This document shows positions 21,168-33,281 of a stretch of DNA of 64,000 bases, in pieces. How positions within the stretch are numbered: position 1 is the first letter of the stretch; every line of letters begins with the position of its first letter. The stretch spans positions 1,674,001 through 1,738,000 of the forward strand of contig BCJC01000004.1 of the NCBI GenBank assembly GCA_001600175.1, written 5' to 3'. Source of the DNA: Erythrobasidium yunnanense. Its lineage: Eukaryota > Basidiomycota > Cystobasidiomycetes > Erythrobasidiales > Erythrobasidiaceae. Position numbers and translations under genes: made by a program. The notes beneath the pieces were generated by a model that made no database searches, was not told where the DNA came from, and saw nothing but the letters and a program-made list of their open reading frames with translations.

Positions 21168-22654
21168 CTAAGCCCGGTAAAAGACGGACCCCTCAAACAG
21201 TTTTCTGCAAGTCTGGTAGATTGTTCCTGCTCTTGCATTGGTCTCTCCCTTCTCATCCTTGACTATATCTGCGCCCACTGTGATGCGCCCTGACGAATGT
21301 GCGATGACCAATCCTTCTGGATCGGCATGTTCTCCATTTCTCACGCACTCCTGCACCACTGAACCAGGTATTTCCGCCGCTACAGCAGTACAGATCGCCA
21401 CTGTCATCGGTATAGCACGGTGCGGGTCTCCCGTCGAAATAGTCCGGACCAGTACATCCGCCTGTGTCGGATCTTCCACTCTTGCGCCAGAAAGCAGGAT
21501 ATGCGGCACAGGCTCTGATACGAAACATACTTTCGGTACACTTCGTACGGATTTGGCTTTCATCTCGTTTGTTGTTAGGCCCATCATTACGCTGGCTGTG
21601 ATTCTGATATACTCGAGTTGAGCTAGAAGATGTGAATGAGCTGAGATGGCGTCTGGTAGCAATGTTCCGTCCGTCTTCAGGTCGCTCGCCTTGATGAAGA
21701 CGCACGGATTGGCGCAGTCGATCAAGCTGACTGTGATATCGCCTAGTTCTGGGACGTCTCGGATAATATCGCAGACGTTGCCCGTAGGCAGAAGCTTGCC
21801 AGTACGTGATCCGCCAGGATTGAGGAAATCTAGCTTTATCCGAGCAGCTGTATTTGGAACACCATCGATTGCGAAATTGCCATCATAGTCCGGCAATCCA
21901 GTGTCAAGCAGAGGGAAGCTCTGAACGATACAGCTTATCAGACCTCCCCAGCATTGACCACAATGGTTACGACCTACCGAGTTAATGATCTTGCTGGTAT
22001 TGGTGTTGAGGATACGGACTGTAGCCATTCCATATTCGTCCGACTTGTACAGCATGCCCTTCTCCACAGCGAAAGGACCTATTGCAGCAGTCATGTTACC
22101 GCAATTTGAAGCATAGTCGACTAGATCATCGCGGACGCCGAGCTGCAAACGATCACACATGTTAATACAGCATCTTCCCGATAGAATGGGCATTGCTACA
22201 GAGGCTCACCTGCACGAAAGTGAACTCCACATCTGCATCTTGCTCGTGACTCTTCTTGACTACGCATACCTTACTGACGGACGAGAAGCCGCCTCCCATG
22301 CCATCCAACTGTCTGCGGGATGCCGGCTTTTAGGACCACTTTCAATCGCGTTAAAGATCTCACACACCTGCCGTAGGGATCAGGCGAGCCCATAATGGAT
22401 AGCAAGATAGGTTTCCAGTCGGCCCGGTTTGGCGGTAGGTCATCTTCGAGAAGCATCACGGCGTTCGACGTGCCGCCTCTGTAGAACGCAGCTGGAAGAG
22501 ACTTCAATGCTCGCTTCGCTGCATGATGAACAGCCGGCGTCGAATAGCATCTTGTTGGGAAACGGGACGCGCGTGACGAGACGGCCGCTTGCATACAGCT
22601 ACGCCGGGCTAGAGAGATGGGAGCAGCAACGAGACGTCCAAACAGAGTGGTCAT
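21168..22654 (-). CDS. PrpF-family isomerase (methylaconitate/oxalomesaconate isomerase-like), mitochondrial
   Basis: PrpF-like proteins of the diaminopimelate-epimerase fold isomerise unsaturated tricarboxylates such as 2-methylaconitate or 4-oxalomesaconate. Three exons close in frame: 22368-22654, 22210-22312 and 21168-22142. The start MTTLFGRLVAAPISLARRS is basic and amphipathic, a probable mitochondrial targeting peptide. The hallmark AFYRGGTSNAVML is followed by LDGMGGGFSSVSKVCVV, then YASNCGNMTAAIGPFA, where the Cys in an SNCGN motif is the expected catalytic residue. It continues with LDFLNPGGSRTGKLLPTG and ends near AGTIYQTCRKLFEGSVFYRA. A role in propionate (methylcitrate) or aromatic catabolism is plausible, but the substrate is not fixed by sequence. 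Confidence 0.85.
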
Positions 22655-22951
22655 AGCATCTGGAAAGGACAGCAGCGACTTGCGAAGCTGGAGCAATCAA
22701 CGTGAGAAAGCACAAGAACAAGGTACCCGGAAGCAGTCGATGGTATGTGAAGTATTACGGTATTTCTCTACAATAATCGTACACCTCTAGCAGCTAGAAT
22801 GTTGAGAACAGATAGAAACACGAAGGTTGAAGCAGATAAACCTCATTCACTGAGGGGTAGAGGGTTTGTATTCGGGCAGATATTCTTGGTCACAACATAG
22901 ACGGAGCGGATGCAGTGCTTGTGCTAATGCTACTCTTGCGAGCGTTACGTC

Positions 22952-25347
22952 TTAGTCATAAGATGCAATCATATCCATGAGTCGTTTGGCAGGTTCACCC
23001 TCCCAGACAGCGCTAATCCAGATAAGAGCTTGTCAGCTCTGCTTCCTCTCTTACTCAATTCTTCAGGCAGCACTCACGGGACAGCCTTGAGTACTTGGTA
23101 TCTGATCTTCTGCTGATCATTGTACGACTCGCTTCTCGCTTTAATAGATAGATTCCAGTATTTACCCATTGCTCGATCGATGATACCGTTGAACTGAGCT
23201 TCATCTTCGGACTTGACGCGCTCCAAGTTGTCGGCACTGCTTCCTATGAGAAGGTTGCCGACCTCATCAAAGCCGGAAATGTAGAGGTAGCCAGTAAAAT
23301 CGGCTACTTGACCAGTAAGGACGTAGCTAGAACATCACACGAGAGAGAATTAGCATATAGTAAGGCATGTCGATTGTATGTTCATAACGCACCGATATGT
23401 CGGAGCAGGATAGGCCTTCTCGCACTTTTCGCATCTCCACGAATCCGTGTCTTCGAGCAGTAATTTCTTATTACAAGTCGGGCATGCAGGGTATGCAAAG
23501 TTGTCCTTCTTGACGTATGTAAGCGTTGCTCGGACACAGAAGAAATCAGGCTCTTCTTGTCCGCCTAGAAGACTGTCTTTGGCATCACCGATGTTGCGGA
23601 AGTTCTCGGGCTTCATGTTCCCGCCGCCGTTAGCGCCGCCTGCACCGCCCATTGAAGTGTATGCTGAGAAGTTGGCATTGGCACCGGTGTCGTCGTACCT
23701 GTATTATTCAGTACAGTCAGCCTAAACGTTTCATACTTTCAACAAGGAGAAGGAAGCATACCATCCCCGAAGAGCATGAGCTTCCTCGATATCCGGATCA
23801 GTGACCATCGAGCTGGATCCAACCATGGATAGCGATCTTCCACCGAAATCTCCGACTTTAACACCCTTGAACGCGATGACTGGGTTCTGGGTACCGTCTT
23901 CTCCAGCAGCGCTGAAGTTCTCCGCCTGTCTTCCCCACAGTGTCAGTCTCACTTGTTTCTCGCTGGAGTCAACTAGGACAAGTTCTCGTTTCGTGATCTA
24001 CGGAATACGATTAGCGTTTGAAGAGGACATGCGGGAGTTGTTCGGCTTACAGGCTTCTGAGAAGCTTTACTAATGATCTGGGAGATCTCTCCTACTTCTT
24101 TGATGACTCCGATAACATCGCATGTGCTATTCGGCTCGACAGATTCGAGATTGCCTAGCTCTACGAACTCGAACTTGACTTGAGGTACGTTCTCCGTGTC
24201 GGTGCACTGTGGAGGATGATCAGAATAGTGTTCGGCGCGTGTCGAGCTGGAGGATACGCACCAGCGAGATTTCGGACTGGCTTTCCAAAGTGATTTCATA
24301 CTCGTTGTTTACGTTACTGAACTGCTTCTTTGCAATCTGGATTTTTGCTTTCGAAACAAAGTATACTTTTCCTTCTTCTAGGAGGGTATAGAACGAGTCC
24401 ACCGCATCGTTGAAACCCGTCATCTTGATCTCACCAGACTCATCGAGGAGTGTACACGAGAAGAGTTTTCCTTCTCCTCTCTGATTTGACCAGTGTCGTA
24501 TATCAGACTTGTTTGTGACGCGTGCTTTAATGGTCCACTTGTTTTGATAGGGAGAAAGACCTTCGATGGGATAGATTGGATGAGACTGCCCTGAACCAGA
24601 AGCTGCAGAGTTGTTTCTTGCATTGTTATTATTTCCACCTCTAGCAGGCGCGTTTCTTGCTCCTCCTCCAGCGTTAGCGCCACCGCGTGCGTTGTTGCCA
24701 TTTCGTACAGCGACTGCATTTGCTTGATAAGGGTTTGCGTTGCTATTGTTACTCTCTGCTGCATCACTGGAAGGAGCCTGTTCCAGCTGAGCTGCAATGT
24801 AGGCTTCTATGGCTGCTGGGTTGCCAATCTTGTGACCACAGAGGCCGACAACCTCGAGTTCGTGCACTACGATAATGCTATCGTACCTCTTGTTAGCAAC
24901 TCTTCTGCCATCGACCAGTAGCCTCCCCGCTCACACTCTCTCCTTGACATTCTGGATAATGTAGTTTGTGAGCTTGACGAAGCAGTACTTTGGGATTTCG
25001 CCATTCTCGACCATGTCGTTAAGCGATGTGCTGAACATGCTCTGGATGAACGTCTCGGAGTCCTGAACACCATCCCTCCAGCGTCAGCTTTTCCCAGGTC
25101 AGTTTACGCGTTGTTTTCGCCAGACTCGCCGACAGGATGGCTCTGTGTCTTGCAGCAGGAGCTTCGCCGACTTGTTTTGTGGATAGACACTGCGCGTGTT
25201 TGTCATTTGTAAGTCATTTCCTGGCTGTTTCTCGAGCCAGGACGGGCTGCCCTCTACCTGGAAGATTGGGTTCTCTACGCAGACCTCGTTGGTTGTGCGG
25301 ATCTCGCGGATGGCACCGACAGAAAGTGAAGACTCGTCCATCTCCAT
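22952..25347 (-). CDS. RFA1: Replication protein A large subunit (RPA1)
   Basis: Main ssDNA-binding subunit of the nuclear RPA heterotrimer. The N-terminal OB fold starts [18 protein letters not shown] and has [16 protein letters not shown] Gly/Asn-rich linker (about 24620-24760) leads to DNA-binding domain [19 protein letters not shown] and [16 protein letters not shown]. Domain B includes [20 protein letters not shown] and [13 protein letters not shown]. Domain C has the zinc-binding set ACPTCNKKL, then WRCEKC, with [19 protein letters not shown]. The end [10 protein letters not shown] stops at 22952. Several introns interrupt it; the first exons (about 24870-25347) are small and I have not fixed all edges. 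It is divergent from the carboxylesterase gene. Confidence 0.92.
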
Positions 25348-25796
25348 CTTGAATTGAAAGCTGCTTGAATGTTTTGTTAGAAGAGAGAAAGAGCCTTGAC
25401 GCGTTTGGATCACGACAACTTAGAGCACAAAATTGAAAATACAACGTCGGGAGATTGATCATGCTGCTACATGATGAAGAAGATGACGCTCTCACGCTTA
25501 CGCCCTGTTTATGCCGCTCCCTCGACCTCTGCTCGAACAAAAGCACGATCCGACCACATCGCACTGACATTGACCATTCGGAGCGGCTTCTTTGTGCAAG
25601 GGAGCTGTGGACTAACATATATTGACATGCTAATACACCCCTCCTTGTCTTCCTTCATCGCATCTCGTTCTCTCGTTCTTATCCTCTGACTGGGCCGGTC
25701 CTCAGTCCTTAATCCACCCCATCGCATTCGCATTCGCATACACTGCATCGCATTATACGTCGCTCATTCGTTCTTAATCGATATCCTTTCGCAAAC
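25348..25796. promoter_or_regulatory. Shared divergent promoter of RFA1 and a carboxylesterase gene
   Basis: About 450 bp between divergent start codons. An imperfect CGCATT repeat (CATCGCATTCGCATTCGC, about 25720-25738) lies near the esterase side. No known motif is called. Confidence 0.4.
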
Positions 25797-28057
25797 ATGC
25801 ACCCCCTTTCGCTAGTATTCCTCGCTGCAATCAGCAGCCCTCTCGCATATGCAGCTCCCATTCCTCCTTATACTACCCTTCAGGCACTTCATACCCTATC
25901 CACTCATTACGCGACATCATCAACACGCTCTTTCAAAGATGTCGTTTCCTGGGTCTGTGATTTACCCCACATGAACAGATTCTGCGGAAAGTGAGTACAT
26001 ATCTTTCTCGACACGCTTAATACGATCTGAACATCCATGGATGTGAATCACAGAGCCCGCTCCTATATCGTTTCGCGCGGTCCAGCTCCTCCCGCTCCTG
26101 CATACCCACAACAGGTCGTTCAGATGCCCATTGGCAAAGTAGTCGGAACAGATCTCGGCAGAGTCACAAGTTACTCTCTTCCTTACGCTCAACCACCTAC
26201 TGGACAGGCGCGATTCAAGGTGTGCATACTCAAACACTCTCTTCGCCCTGCTTTAGCTAACATCGCTGTGATGCTCAGTCCCCTATACCCGTATCCCAAT
26301 GGAAGTATGTGTGAGCCTGGCTTCAAGCAAAGCGATGAGGTTCAACTGACGATTCCATCATAGACGCAACGCAACAGCCTTACCTCCAGCCTGTCCACAG
26401 GATGATCTTCTGGCTGGCAGGGCCAGTCTTGAAGAAGATTGTCTGTACATGAAGTGAGTCTCGACTGTTTCATGTTGCGTCTTTGACTGACGTGCCCGGC
26501 CGTTCTCAGCATCTACGTTCCCAATTCTTCTGCTGCGATCAAATCGCTACCCGTCTTCGTCTGGTAAGCGACCTTGACATTAATCCGACAGCCCTCGATG
26601 CTGATGGCAATGTTTCGGGGACGCAGGCTACATGGCGGATCTTTCGTTGCCGGCTCTGCTTCAGACGCAGAGATCGATGGCTCTACCCTAGCTGTCGAAG
26701 GCAGCATGGTCGTCATCACTGTCCAATATCGATTGGGCGTCTTTGGCTTCTTACGTCAACCTAGCCTCGGAATCAATGGCAACATGGCTGTTCTCGATGT
26801 CGTACAAGCACTCAGTAGGTCTCTCTATGTTCTGACACTTGATTAACTCAGCTGAGACTCTCTGATAACAGCCTTCATCAAGTCGAACATTGCTCAATTA
26901 GGAGGCAACCCCAATCTGATCACTCTAGCTGGCCATTCTTCCGGTGCGAGTCTCGTCAAGACCCTTCTCACGACCCCTTCTGCCGACTCGCTCTTCCAGC
27001 GCGCCATCCTCCAATCCGCGCCTCTCAACTACGGCGATCAGCTTCTTAAGACAGGAGATGCTCTTGGTGCTTCCTTCCTCTCTTCTATCCAATGTACCGA
27101 TATCGCCTGTCTGCAGAGCAAGAAAGTCGACGACCTCTTGAAAGCACAAACCACGGTCTTCCAATCTGCTCCCTACTCAATTCCAGGTGTCAGCCCTTCT
27201 GAGCCTTTCAGACCAATAGTCGATGGAATGACAGTCACTCAGCCATTCATCTCTGCCGTCAATAATGGCTTGATGAAGAACACGAATAGACGGATCATCT
27301 TCTCGACAGTCAAGAATGAAGCAGGCCCGACTATTGCTGCTATCACGAGTGATCAGCGCGTAGCGAGTGCCGAGTATCGGGAATATATCAATGCCTTCAC
27401 GGATGGAAGAGGCGAGAAGATCATCAAAAGTGGGCTGTACCCACCACAGAAAGGAGATGATGATATGGTCAGGAACAAGTTGGAGACTCTGAGCACAGAC
27501 TGGATCTGGCGATGGTAGGGTGCAGCTTGGACTGGTTGTGGGAAATCACTGACTGTCGTTTGATTTATCAGTGCGAACCAGCAAAGCGCTGTCAACATGA
27601 CGATGCATGCTCATTTCGGTAACGTGTACCTTGCAGAGTTCGATGTGGGCATCCCATACCCTTCCAATGTCGGCTTGAACTTCTGTAAAGGCAAAGTCTG
27701 TCATCAGGGTGAGCTACATCTGTCTTCACACTTCTCAACCCAGCTTAACTCATAATTACAGACGACATTGAAGCTGTCTTTTCGACCGGTCGAAACCTCA
27801 CTCCCGCTCAAGAAGCTCTAGAGAAAGAAGTCATTGCACGATGGAGTGCTTTCGCGCGTACAGGCTCCCCAAACAGTGCACCTTACACAACTTGGAATCC
27901 CATTAAACCTAAGAAAGGAGGAGCAGCTCCTTCGCTCAACATGCTTGTATTGAATGGAGAGACGAGCTCGATCGTGCAGGAGCAGATGCCGAAACAGTGT
28001 GGTGTTGGAGGATTCTGGGGCAGGATCGCGCTGTTCGATGAGCAGATCTACGTTTGA
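25797..28057 (+). CDS. Secreted type-B carboxylesterase/lipase
   Basis: Extracellular serine hydrolase of the carboxylesterase/lipase (cholinesterase-like) family. It starts MHPLSLVFLAAISSPLAYA, a clear signal peptide. Landmarks in order: SLPYAQPPTGQARF, EDCLYMNIYVPNSS, the oxyanion loop LHGGSFVAGS, VVITVQYRLGVFGFL, GNMAVLDVVQAL, and the nucleophile elbow LAGHSSGASLV, with serine in GxSxG. The acid region lies in IFSTVKNEAG (Glu), and the C-terminal part has WSAFARTGSPNSAPYTTW. Short introns fall near 25990, 26220, 26450, 26570, 26820, 27520 and 27710. The natural substrate cannot be told. The stop is at 28055-28057. Confidence 0.92.
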
Positions 28058-28227
28058 TGAGCATAGTCTAGCCTGTCACATGTCGCCTGTCGCCTTTTCG
28101 CATAAAAGTACTCAATTGCGAATTAGCTGAAGCCTCCACAGGATGTAAAGGCAGAGCTCTTTCACTTTTACGTATCAGTGTACGACAGAAATATCGCATA
28201 TTCGTATCCGCTGCAGGCCATGTAGTC

Positions 28228-29010
28228 TCAGGCAGTACCGTTATGCTTTCTGTGTCTATGCTTTCTGACCAGTCGTCTGACAGGAAGCAGGCCTTCACCA
28301 TCATTTTTCTCCCTATGTTCAGTTTCGACTTCCTTGTATCGGCCATCGGGCTGGATACTGAAAGTGTGAAGCTTGCCAGCAGTTATTCGGATGCCTTTCT
28401 CGGTTACCCAGCTTGCGGACTCTGCGTGTGAGCCGCGACTGGAGACAGACTTCGTATCAACATCCACCTTTTCATCCTTGGCAGTCTCATGAGCAGCAGC
28501 AAAGACGGCGTCGATCTCTTGAGCTGTCTCCTTCGGGAAATGATAGATCCTCTGGGATCGGGAATGAGACTGTCCGCTGGACATGGTGTGCGAAGACTTG
28601 AGGATAAGCCCATTGGTAGCCAGGGTGCGGCCATCCGACGACCGCAGCCAGACGTAAGGCTCCCTCGATGTCGACGTGACAGGCGTCGTCACACACTTGG
28701 AGTACACCCTTTTCAGGATACTTGGATCAGTGTGGCGGTAGGAATCGCGAACGAAGACGCCGTCACCAGATGGTCTTCGCTGCATAGTATCCGTGTAGCT
28801 GTATCCGCTCTCGTCGGATGAGGTTGATTCGATGCTGATGACGGAGTTGGCTCTTCCTTTGCTCGCACCTGGCTGAGGAGTGATCGTAACTCTCTTTGGC
28901 TTGCGACCATGATCACCTCTGAGGATCTCGTCGATGATAGTAGGCCTGTACCCGGCTGCCTGGTAGGCCGGCATGTTTTGGGGAGCAGCGGATGTGGATC
29001 GAATTGGCAT
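28228..29010 (-). CDS. Unrecognised basic/Ser-rich protein, paralog of the 20265-20885 gene
   Basis: Single exon of 260 residues with no domain I recognise. Blocks shared with 20265-20885, in the same order, are PTIIDEILRGDHGRKPKRVT, NSVISIESTSS, YTDTMQRRPSGDGVFVRD and PSILKRV. Between these and the tail it carries an extra Ser/Lys-rich segment (HFPKETAQEIDAVFAAAHE) that also has a counterpart in the shorter copy (LSKEVADEIASLAAKG). The tail PVRRLVRKHRHRKHNG is strongly basic, as in the paralog (TRRVVRMHARKKHRVRRSK). The start at 29010 (MPIRSTSAAPQ) was chosen as the first ATG before the shared blocks. It is divergent from CKS1. Confidence 0.7.
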   Translation of the reverse strand: MPIRSTSAAPQNMPAYQAAGYRPTIIDEILRGDHGRKPKRVTITPQPGASKGRANSVISIESTSSDESGYSYTDTMQRRPSGDGVFVRDSYRHTDPSILKRVYSKCVTTPVTSTSREPYVWLRSSDGRTLATNGLILKSSHTMSSGQSHSRSQRIYHFPKETAQEIDAVFAAAHETAKDEKVDVDTKSVSSRGSHAESASWVTEKGIRITAGKLHTFSIQPDGRYKEVETEHREKNDGEGLLPVRRLVRKHRHRKHNGTA

Positions 29011-29658
29011 TGTCCTTGCGCGAGAGCTTACTGATCTGTGAGGCTTACGTATACCGGATGTCTGATGTTGTAGACTGAGTATGAGAGAGCCAAGATGATC
29101 GTGGTCATGGGCAATGAAGCTTGGAGCCGCTGTTTCCCTTGTGCCGACGACGACAAAGGTGTGGACACTTAGCCCTAGCCCCGTGATCCCTCGAATGCGG
29201 ATTGAGTACAAGGGCCTGCATACAGCTCGTTCAAGGAGGAACAAGGCCGCATCAAGGTTTCTTCTGCCTGTTGGCCTTCTTCGGCAGCCTACGCTTGATT
29301 CAAGGCTACATGGGTGTGGCTATCCTTAAGAGGATAGTTGGAGTAGTACGGGGAAGCGACGGCAACTGCAGGATGAAACGCATTCGTGTTATTGAAGGTC
29401 TCGTAGCATAGCCAGCCGGGTTGCGAAGAGCAAACATGGTGTTGTCGTTGGCTATATCTTCATGGGTTCAGAGCATCTTCGTGTTGTTATAGACCTGTTT
29501 GAAGTCTGTGAATCGCCAGGAGACCAAGAAAGTCTTTCTCGGTTTCTGCCTTGAGTTACATCGACTTCGACGTAACGCACCACCTTCAACCCAACTTACG
29601 CCTCAGCTTTCAACGAACAAGACCCTTCAGATAGCTGTACAGAGAGAAGCCAGACACG
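29011..29658. promoter_or_regulatory. Divergent spacer upstream of CKS1
   Basis: About 650 bp between divergent starts. Short open frames on both strands have no recognisable content. Promoters of both neighbours are expected here. Confidence 0.4.
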
Positions 29659-30387
29659 ATGGGCAACGAATCTTACCAGGATCTTGTCGGTGAGTGCGAA
29701 GAAAAGCAGGAGCGAACGACGAGCTACGCGTCCAAGAAAGGCTGAAATCTACCGCACAACAGCACGTATCCACTACAGCGAGTGAGTCGCACGCTCAAAC
29801 GCGTCAAACAGGGCCATCACCACTCAGCACTGGCCTTGTTTGGGGCTGATGGGATCTGTCATTGCGGACAACGGCTGACATTTGGATGGTACACGATAAG
29901 TCGCTATTCAGACGATATGTGGGAGTACAGACATGTCATCCTCCCGAAAGCGCTGTGCGTGCGACAACGTCGACATCAGCGATTTTAGTTGACCGTGTTT
30001 TTCAATCTTCGAAAGCCTCAAGCAGATCAAGCCAGAATACTTTGAAGATACGGGCGTGTTGAGGATATTGAGTGATAAGGTAAGTCGTACATACTACCGT
30101 ATGCGATATCAAGCTGACAATTGCGTACCAGGAATGGAGAGGTCAGCTGGACTCCTCCTGATCTGGACAGGCTTTCTCTAACTCTCCCTCAATCCTTTTG
30201 CAGGCATTGGAATCACACAAAGTATGGGATGGGAACACTACGAAGTGCATGCGCCCGAGCCGCACATCCTGCTCTTCAGACGCGAGCGAGATTATCAGAC
30301 AAAGTGAGTCTGCTCGCTGCATGTTTCAGCACTCAGCAACTGACTATATGCTTCTTCAGATACGGCCCTCATGGCAAGATGGTGTAG
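29659..30387 (+). CDS. CKS1: Cyclin-dependent kinase regulatory subunit Cks1/Suc1
   Basis: Small phosphate-binding adaptor of CDK1 that boosts multisite phosphorylation in the cell cycle. Seven exons close exactly to 101 residues: 29659-29689, 29763-29781, 29901-29954, 30016-30079, 30132-30141, 30204-30303 and 30360-30387. The product keeps the family core: [55 protein letters not shown] and [28 protein letters not shown] and [12 protein letters not shown] are near-invariant in Cks proteins. The fifth exon is only 10 nt and supplies EWRG with one base of its last codon. Length is normal for fungal Cks1. The 19-nt second exon is the least certain junction. Confidence 0.93.
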
Positions 30388-30782
30388 ACACGATCATCCC
30401 CTTCAATTCGTCCTGTCTCGACGCGTCGCAAGTTTCTGTTTTTCATCGTTATTCTATACAGGCACACTGGTTTCGCATGACCCTTCAGTCTAAAGCTATC
30501 ATACTTCGTATCATTCGGGCTGGGGAAGTCATGTTCTAGCCTGCTCTATCCGCATCTGTAGTTTTGGGCCGTATCGTTATTATAATCGTCGTTGCAATGC
30601 TGCATCTTCTCTAATCTGCTACACACATACTCAGTACTGACGCAGATCGCTTACTTGTTTTGCTTTGCATCTTTCCCAAAACCCAAAGCTCGGTATCGTG
30701 AATTTGGGTCATCCTTACACCAAGTCGCAAATTCAATCCGCGCAAAGGCTTGCAGAAATCCCACTGAATACACCGTCTGGCC
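30388..30782. other. Spacer between CKS1 and the disordered-protein gene
   Basis: About 395 bp between two plus-strand genes. No gene, repeat or named site is visible; the right half should be the promoter of the next gene. Confidence 0.5.
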
Positions 30783-33101
30783 ATGTCCGAGTCTCCAGCG
30801 CCATCCCCATCCAAAGGCGCTGCGACAGGCTCGCTCAAATCGCGAATTGCAGCCTTTGAATCAGGCGCAGCGAGCAATGCGTCCTGGGCAAACACAAACA
30901 ACAAAGATATCCAAGCTGCCAACATCAATACTCTGCGCTCCAAGTTTGACCGCGAGGACGATAAGCCGCTGAAGGTTACCTCTGCTTTCGGCATTGGCGC
31001 GCCTGCTCCCTCCCATGACCAGTCTTCGAACGCAGGAGGGAAGGGGACAGGTCTCAGAGCTGTCTCGCTAGGCGGTGGGAGAGCCGTCTCGCCTATAGGC
31101 AGTCCTTCAGTGGTCGTGCCTTCTCCACGAACCCCTTCTACCTCCCAACAGCGACCTACCTCCATCAGATCCACTTCTTCTGCGTCTACAGCAGCTTCAA
31201 GCAATGCTACGACCGTGTCCTCCCTCCTCCCTATTCCTCTTCAGGCCACACTGTCAAGCAGGAACAACAGCCTACTTTCCGATGATGCCTCAGGCCTGAA
31301 AACGCCTATGAGCAGTATCTCCTTGTCTTCGATGGCGGTAGAGACTGGATCTACAGTGGGAGACGCGTCTGTGCCGAACGATGCGGATGAAGAGCAGTCG
31401 CAGCCAGGAGCTCCGCTGAACGAGGTAGAGACACCCAGTGTCGCAGCCGCTCCTGATGCTACAGCTCAAGGTGATCCGATGGGGAGCACTATGGCTCTAG
31501 AACCAGGCTCAGCCGCACAGCTAGAGAAGGCAGAAAAGACAGGTATAGTGCCGGCACCTCAAGCAGATAGCGGCGAAGACATCAAAGTCTCGTCTGACGA
31601 TGTGCAGAAAGCAAAAGATGAATTGGAGAGATACGAGAAGGAGGAGCCAAGTGCGCCTGTAGCAGATCAAGCTCTTGCAACTACTCCTCAGGACGTACCT
31701 CGCTTGGACATCGAGGATATTTCGGAACAACAGCTCACGAGCAGCGACAAGGCCGAAGACACTTCTCCAGCTGCATCACCTCTCAAGCGGACTTCCTCTA
31801 CCAAATCGTCTCCTTCTCGACCGTCTTCGTATATCTCACCCCGCTTGAAGAGGTCATCTACCGCAAACTCGTTGGCCGACTCGCAGCCGGAGTCCGATCT
31901 AGCAGATACCAATCTGAATGTCTACGACGCGGATAGACTGGGTATCAATCCTCAGATACCTACTTCCTCGAAAGAAGCTGGACCTGCAGAACCTACCGGC
32001 GAAATGGACATCGAGAAAGCTAAGGAGATTGGAGAGAGCATGGCCCCTCATCCTGCACACCCTGAAGACGACACAGATGCGCCGATCGCTTCACCTCAGG
32101 TAGTTGCCGAGAGTGCAAACTCGGCAGATCCGGAAAGAAGGGATGCGCAGCCGGCCGATGTACCTGTGGATGACGATGAGACGGAGCTAGACGAAGCAGG
32201 AATGCCGAAAGTCAAGTGCTCAGACTGTGGCGAGAAAGTCTCGCTTCTGGCTTTGGGAGAGCACGTCTGCGCTCCTGCTTCCGAGACAGTATTGTCACCG
32301 AGCAAGGTGGAGCTTCCTCCTACTCCAGGTCAACAAGATGACCATGAATCTCATCTACTACACGCCCGAGGTCTCAGCCGGGAAGGCGTTCCTGTACCGC
32401 ACGATGTGCCCTCAAGTGATTTCAGTCCATCACCTGTGGCATCACCGCAAGTGCAGCCGAGACCTCTGCCGAACCTAGACGACGCACCAGATGTACCAGA
32501 AGATGCGGATGAGAGGGAGAGCATCACTGGCAGCACTACTGAGGGAAAGCGTGCATGTGAGCCTACCAAAGTTCTGCGTATATCTAGACCAAAGAGTGAC
32601 TGATCTTCGCAAGGATATACTACAGCCTTCGAGAATGTTGAGCGAGAAGAACCTGAAGAAGACTACATGACAGCCCTTACATCCCGCCGAGACTCGATGG
32701 ACACAGTCGGCACTCGGCCCATGGTAGAGACGCCTTCCAACTCAGCTAGGAACTTGTCAGAGCTGGCCGAAGAGGGAGATGAAGATGAAGAGACGGAAGT
32801 TTTGGCTGTTGTCGACCAGCAAGATACGCCAAGAGTGCATTCGCACGTTGCTGCTGGGATCGCTGCTAGACAGCCTGACTCGCCAACTCCAGACAAGAGT
32901 CCTCGCTTCCCTGATTCACCGGCAACTACACTTAGCCCGCCAGATACCGCCAAACCTATCCTGAGTCCGCTTCCACCGTACGGAACAGATACAGATGGCG
33001 CAGGGACGAGGAAGAGGGCGAGCAAGCCTAAATCAGCCGGACTGGGAGACACCGACTCGGAAAGTGAGGCTGAGCCGGGTACCGTTACGATTATTCGATG
33101 A
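30783..33101 (+). CDS. Long disordered protein with a CxxC-H-C motif
   Basis: Two exons (30783-32556, 32626-33101) close to 749 residues, mostly Ser, Pro, Glu, Asp and Thr and predicted disordered. It starts MSESPAPSPSKG and has a LKSRIAAFES block near residue 20, a short helix that also occurs in some fungal scaffold proteins. The only compact element is VKCSDCGEKVSLLALGEHVC (near residue 480), a likely zinc-binding CxxC...HxC knuckle resembling the leader finger of fungal LIM/paxillin-like proteins, but no LIM domain follows. There are many SP and TP sites, suggesting proline-directed phosphorylation. I do not recognise an ortholog. A scaffold or polarity role would be guesswork. Confidence 0.75.
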
Positions 33102-33281
33102 GTTAGCACGTAGCACAAGCAGTAGCAATGTACACCTCGTTATAGGCTCGATTTCGTTTTCAGTCAACAGCAATCATCGATGCAATGCGACGCAACGGCT
33201 TCTTTCAATATCCTTCCTTAAAATGGCTGCTGGGAGAGTGTGCATTTCCCGACCGAAAGTACTCCAATCAGGCAGAACGGC

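Noticed and set aside
32663-33118. Minus-strand 151-codon frame opposite the disordered protein
   Set aside because: Mirror of a Ser/Pro/Asp-rich coding sequence; such frames stay open by composition.
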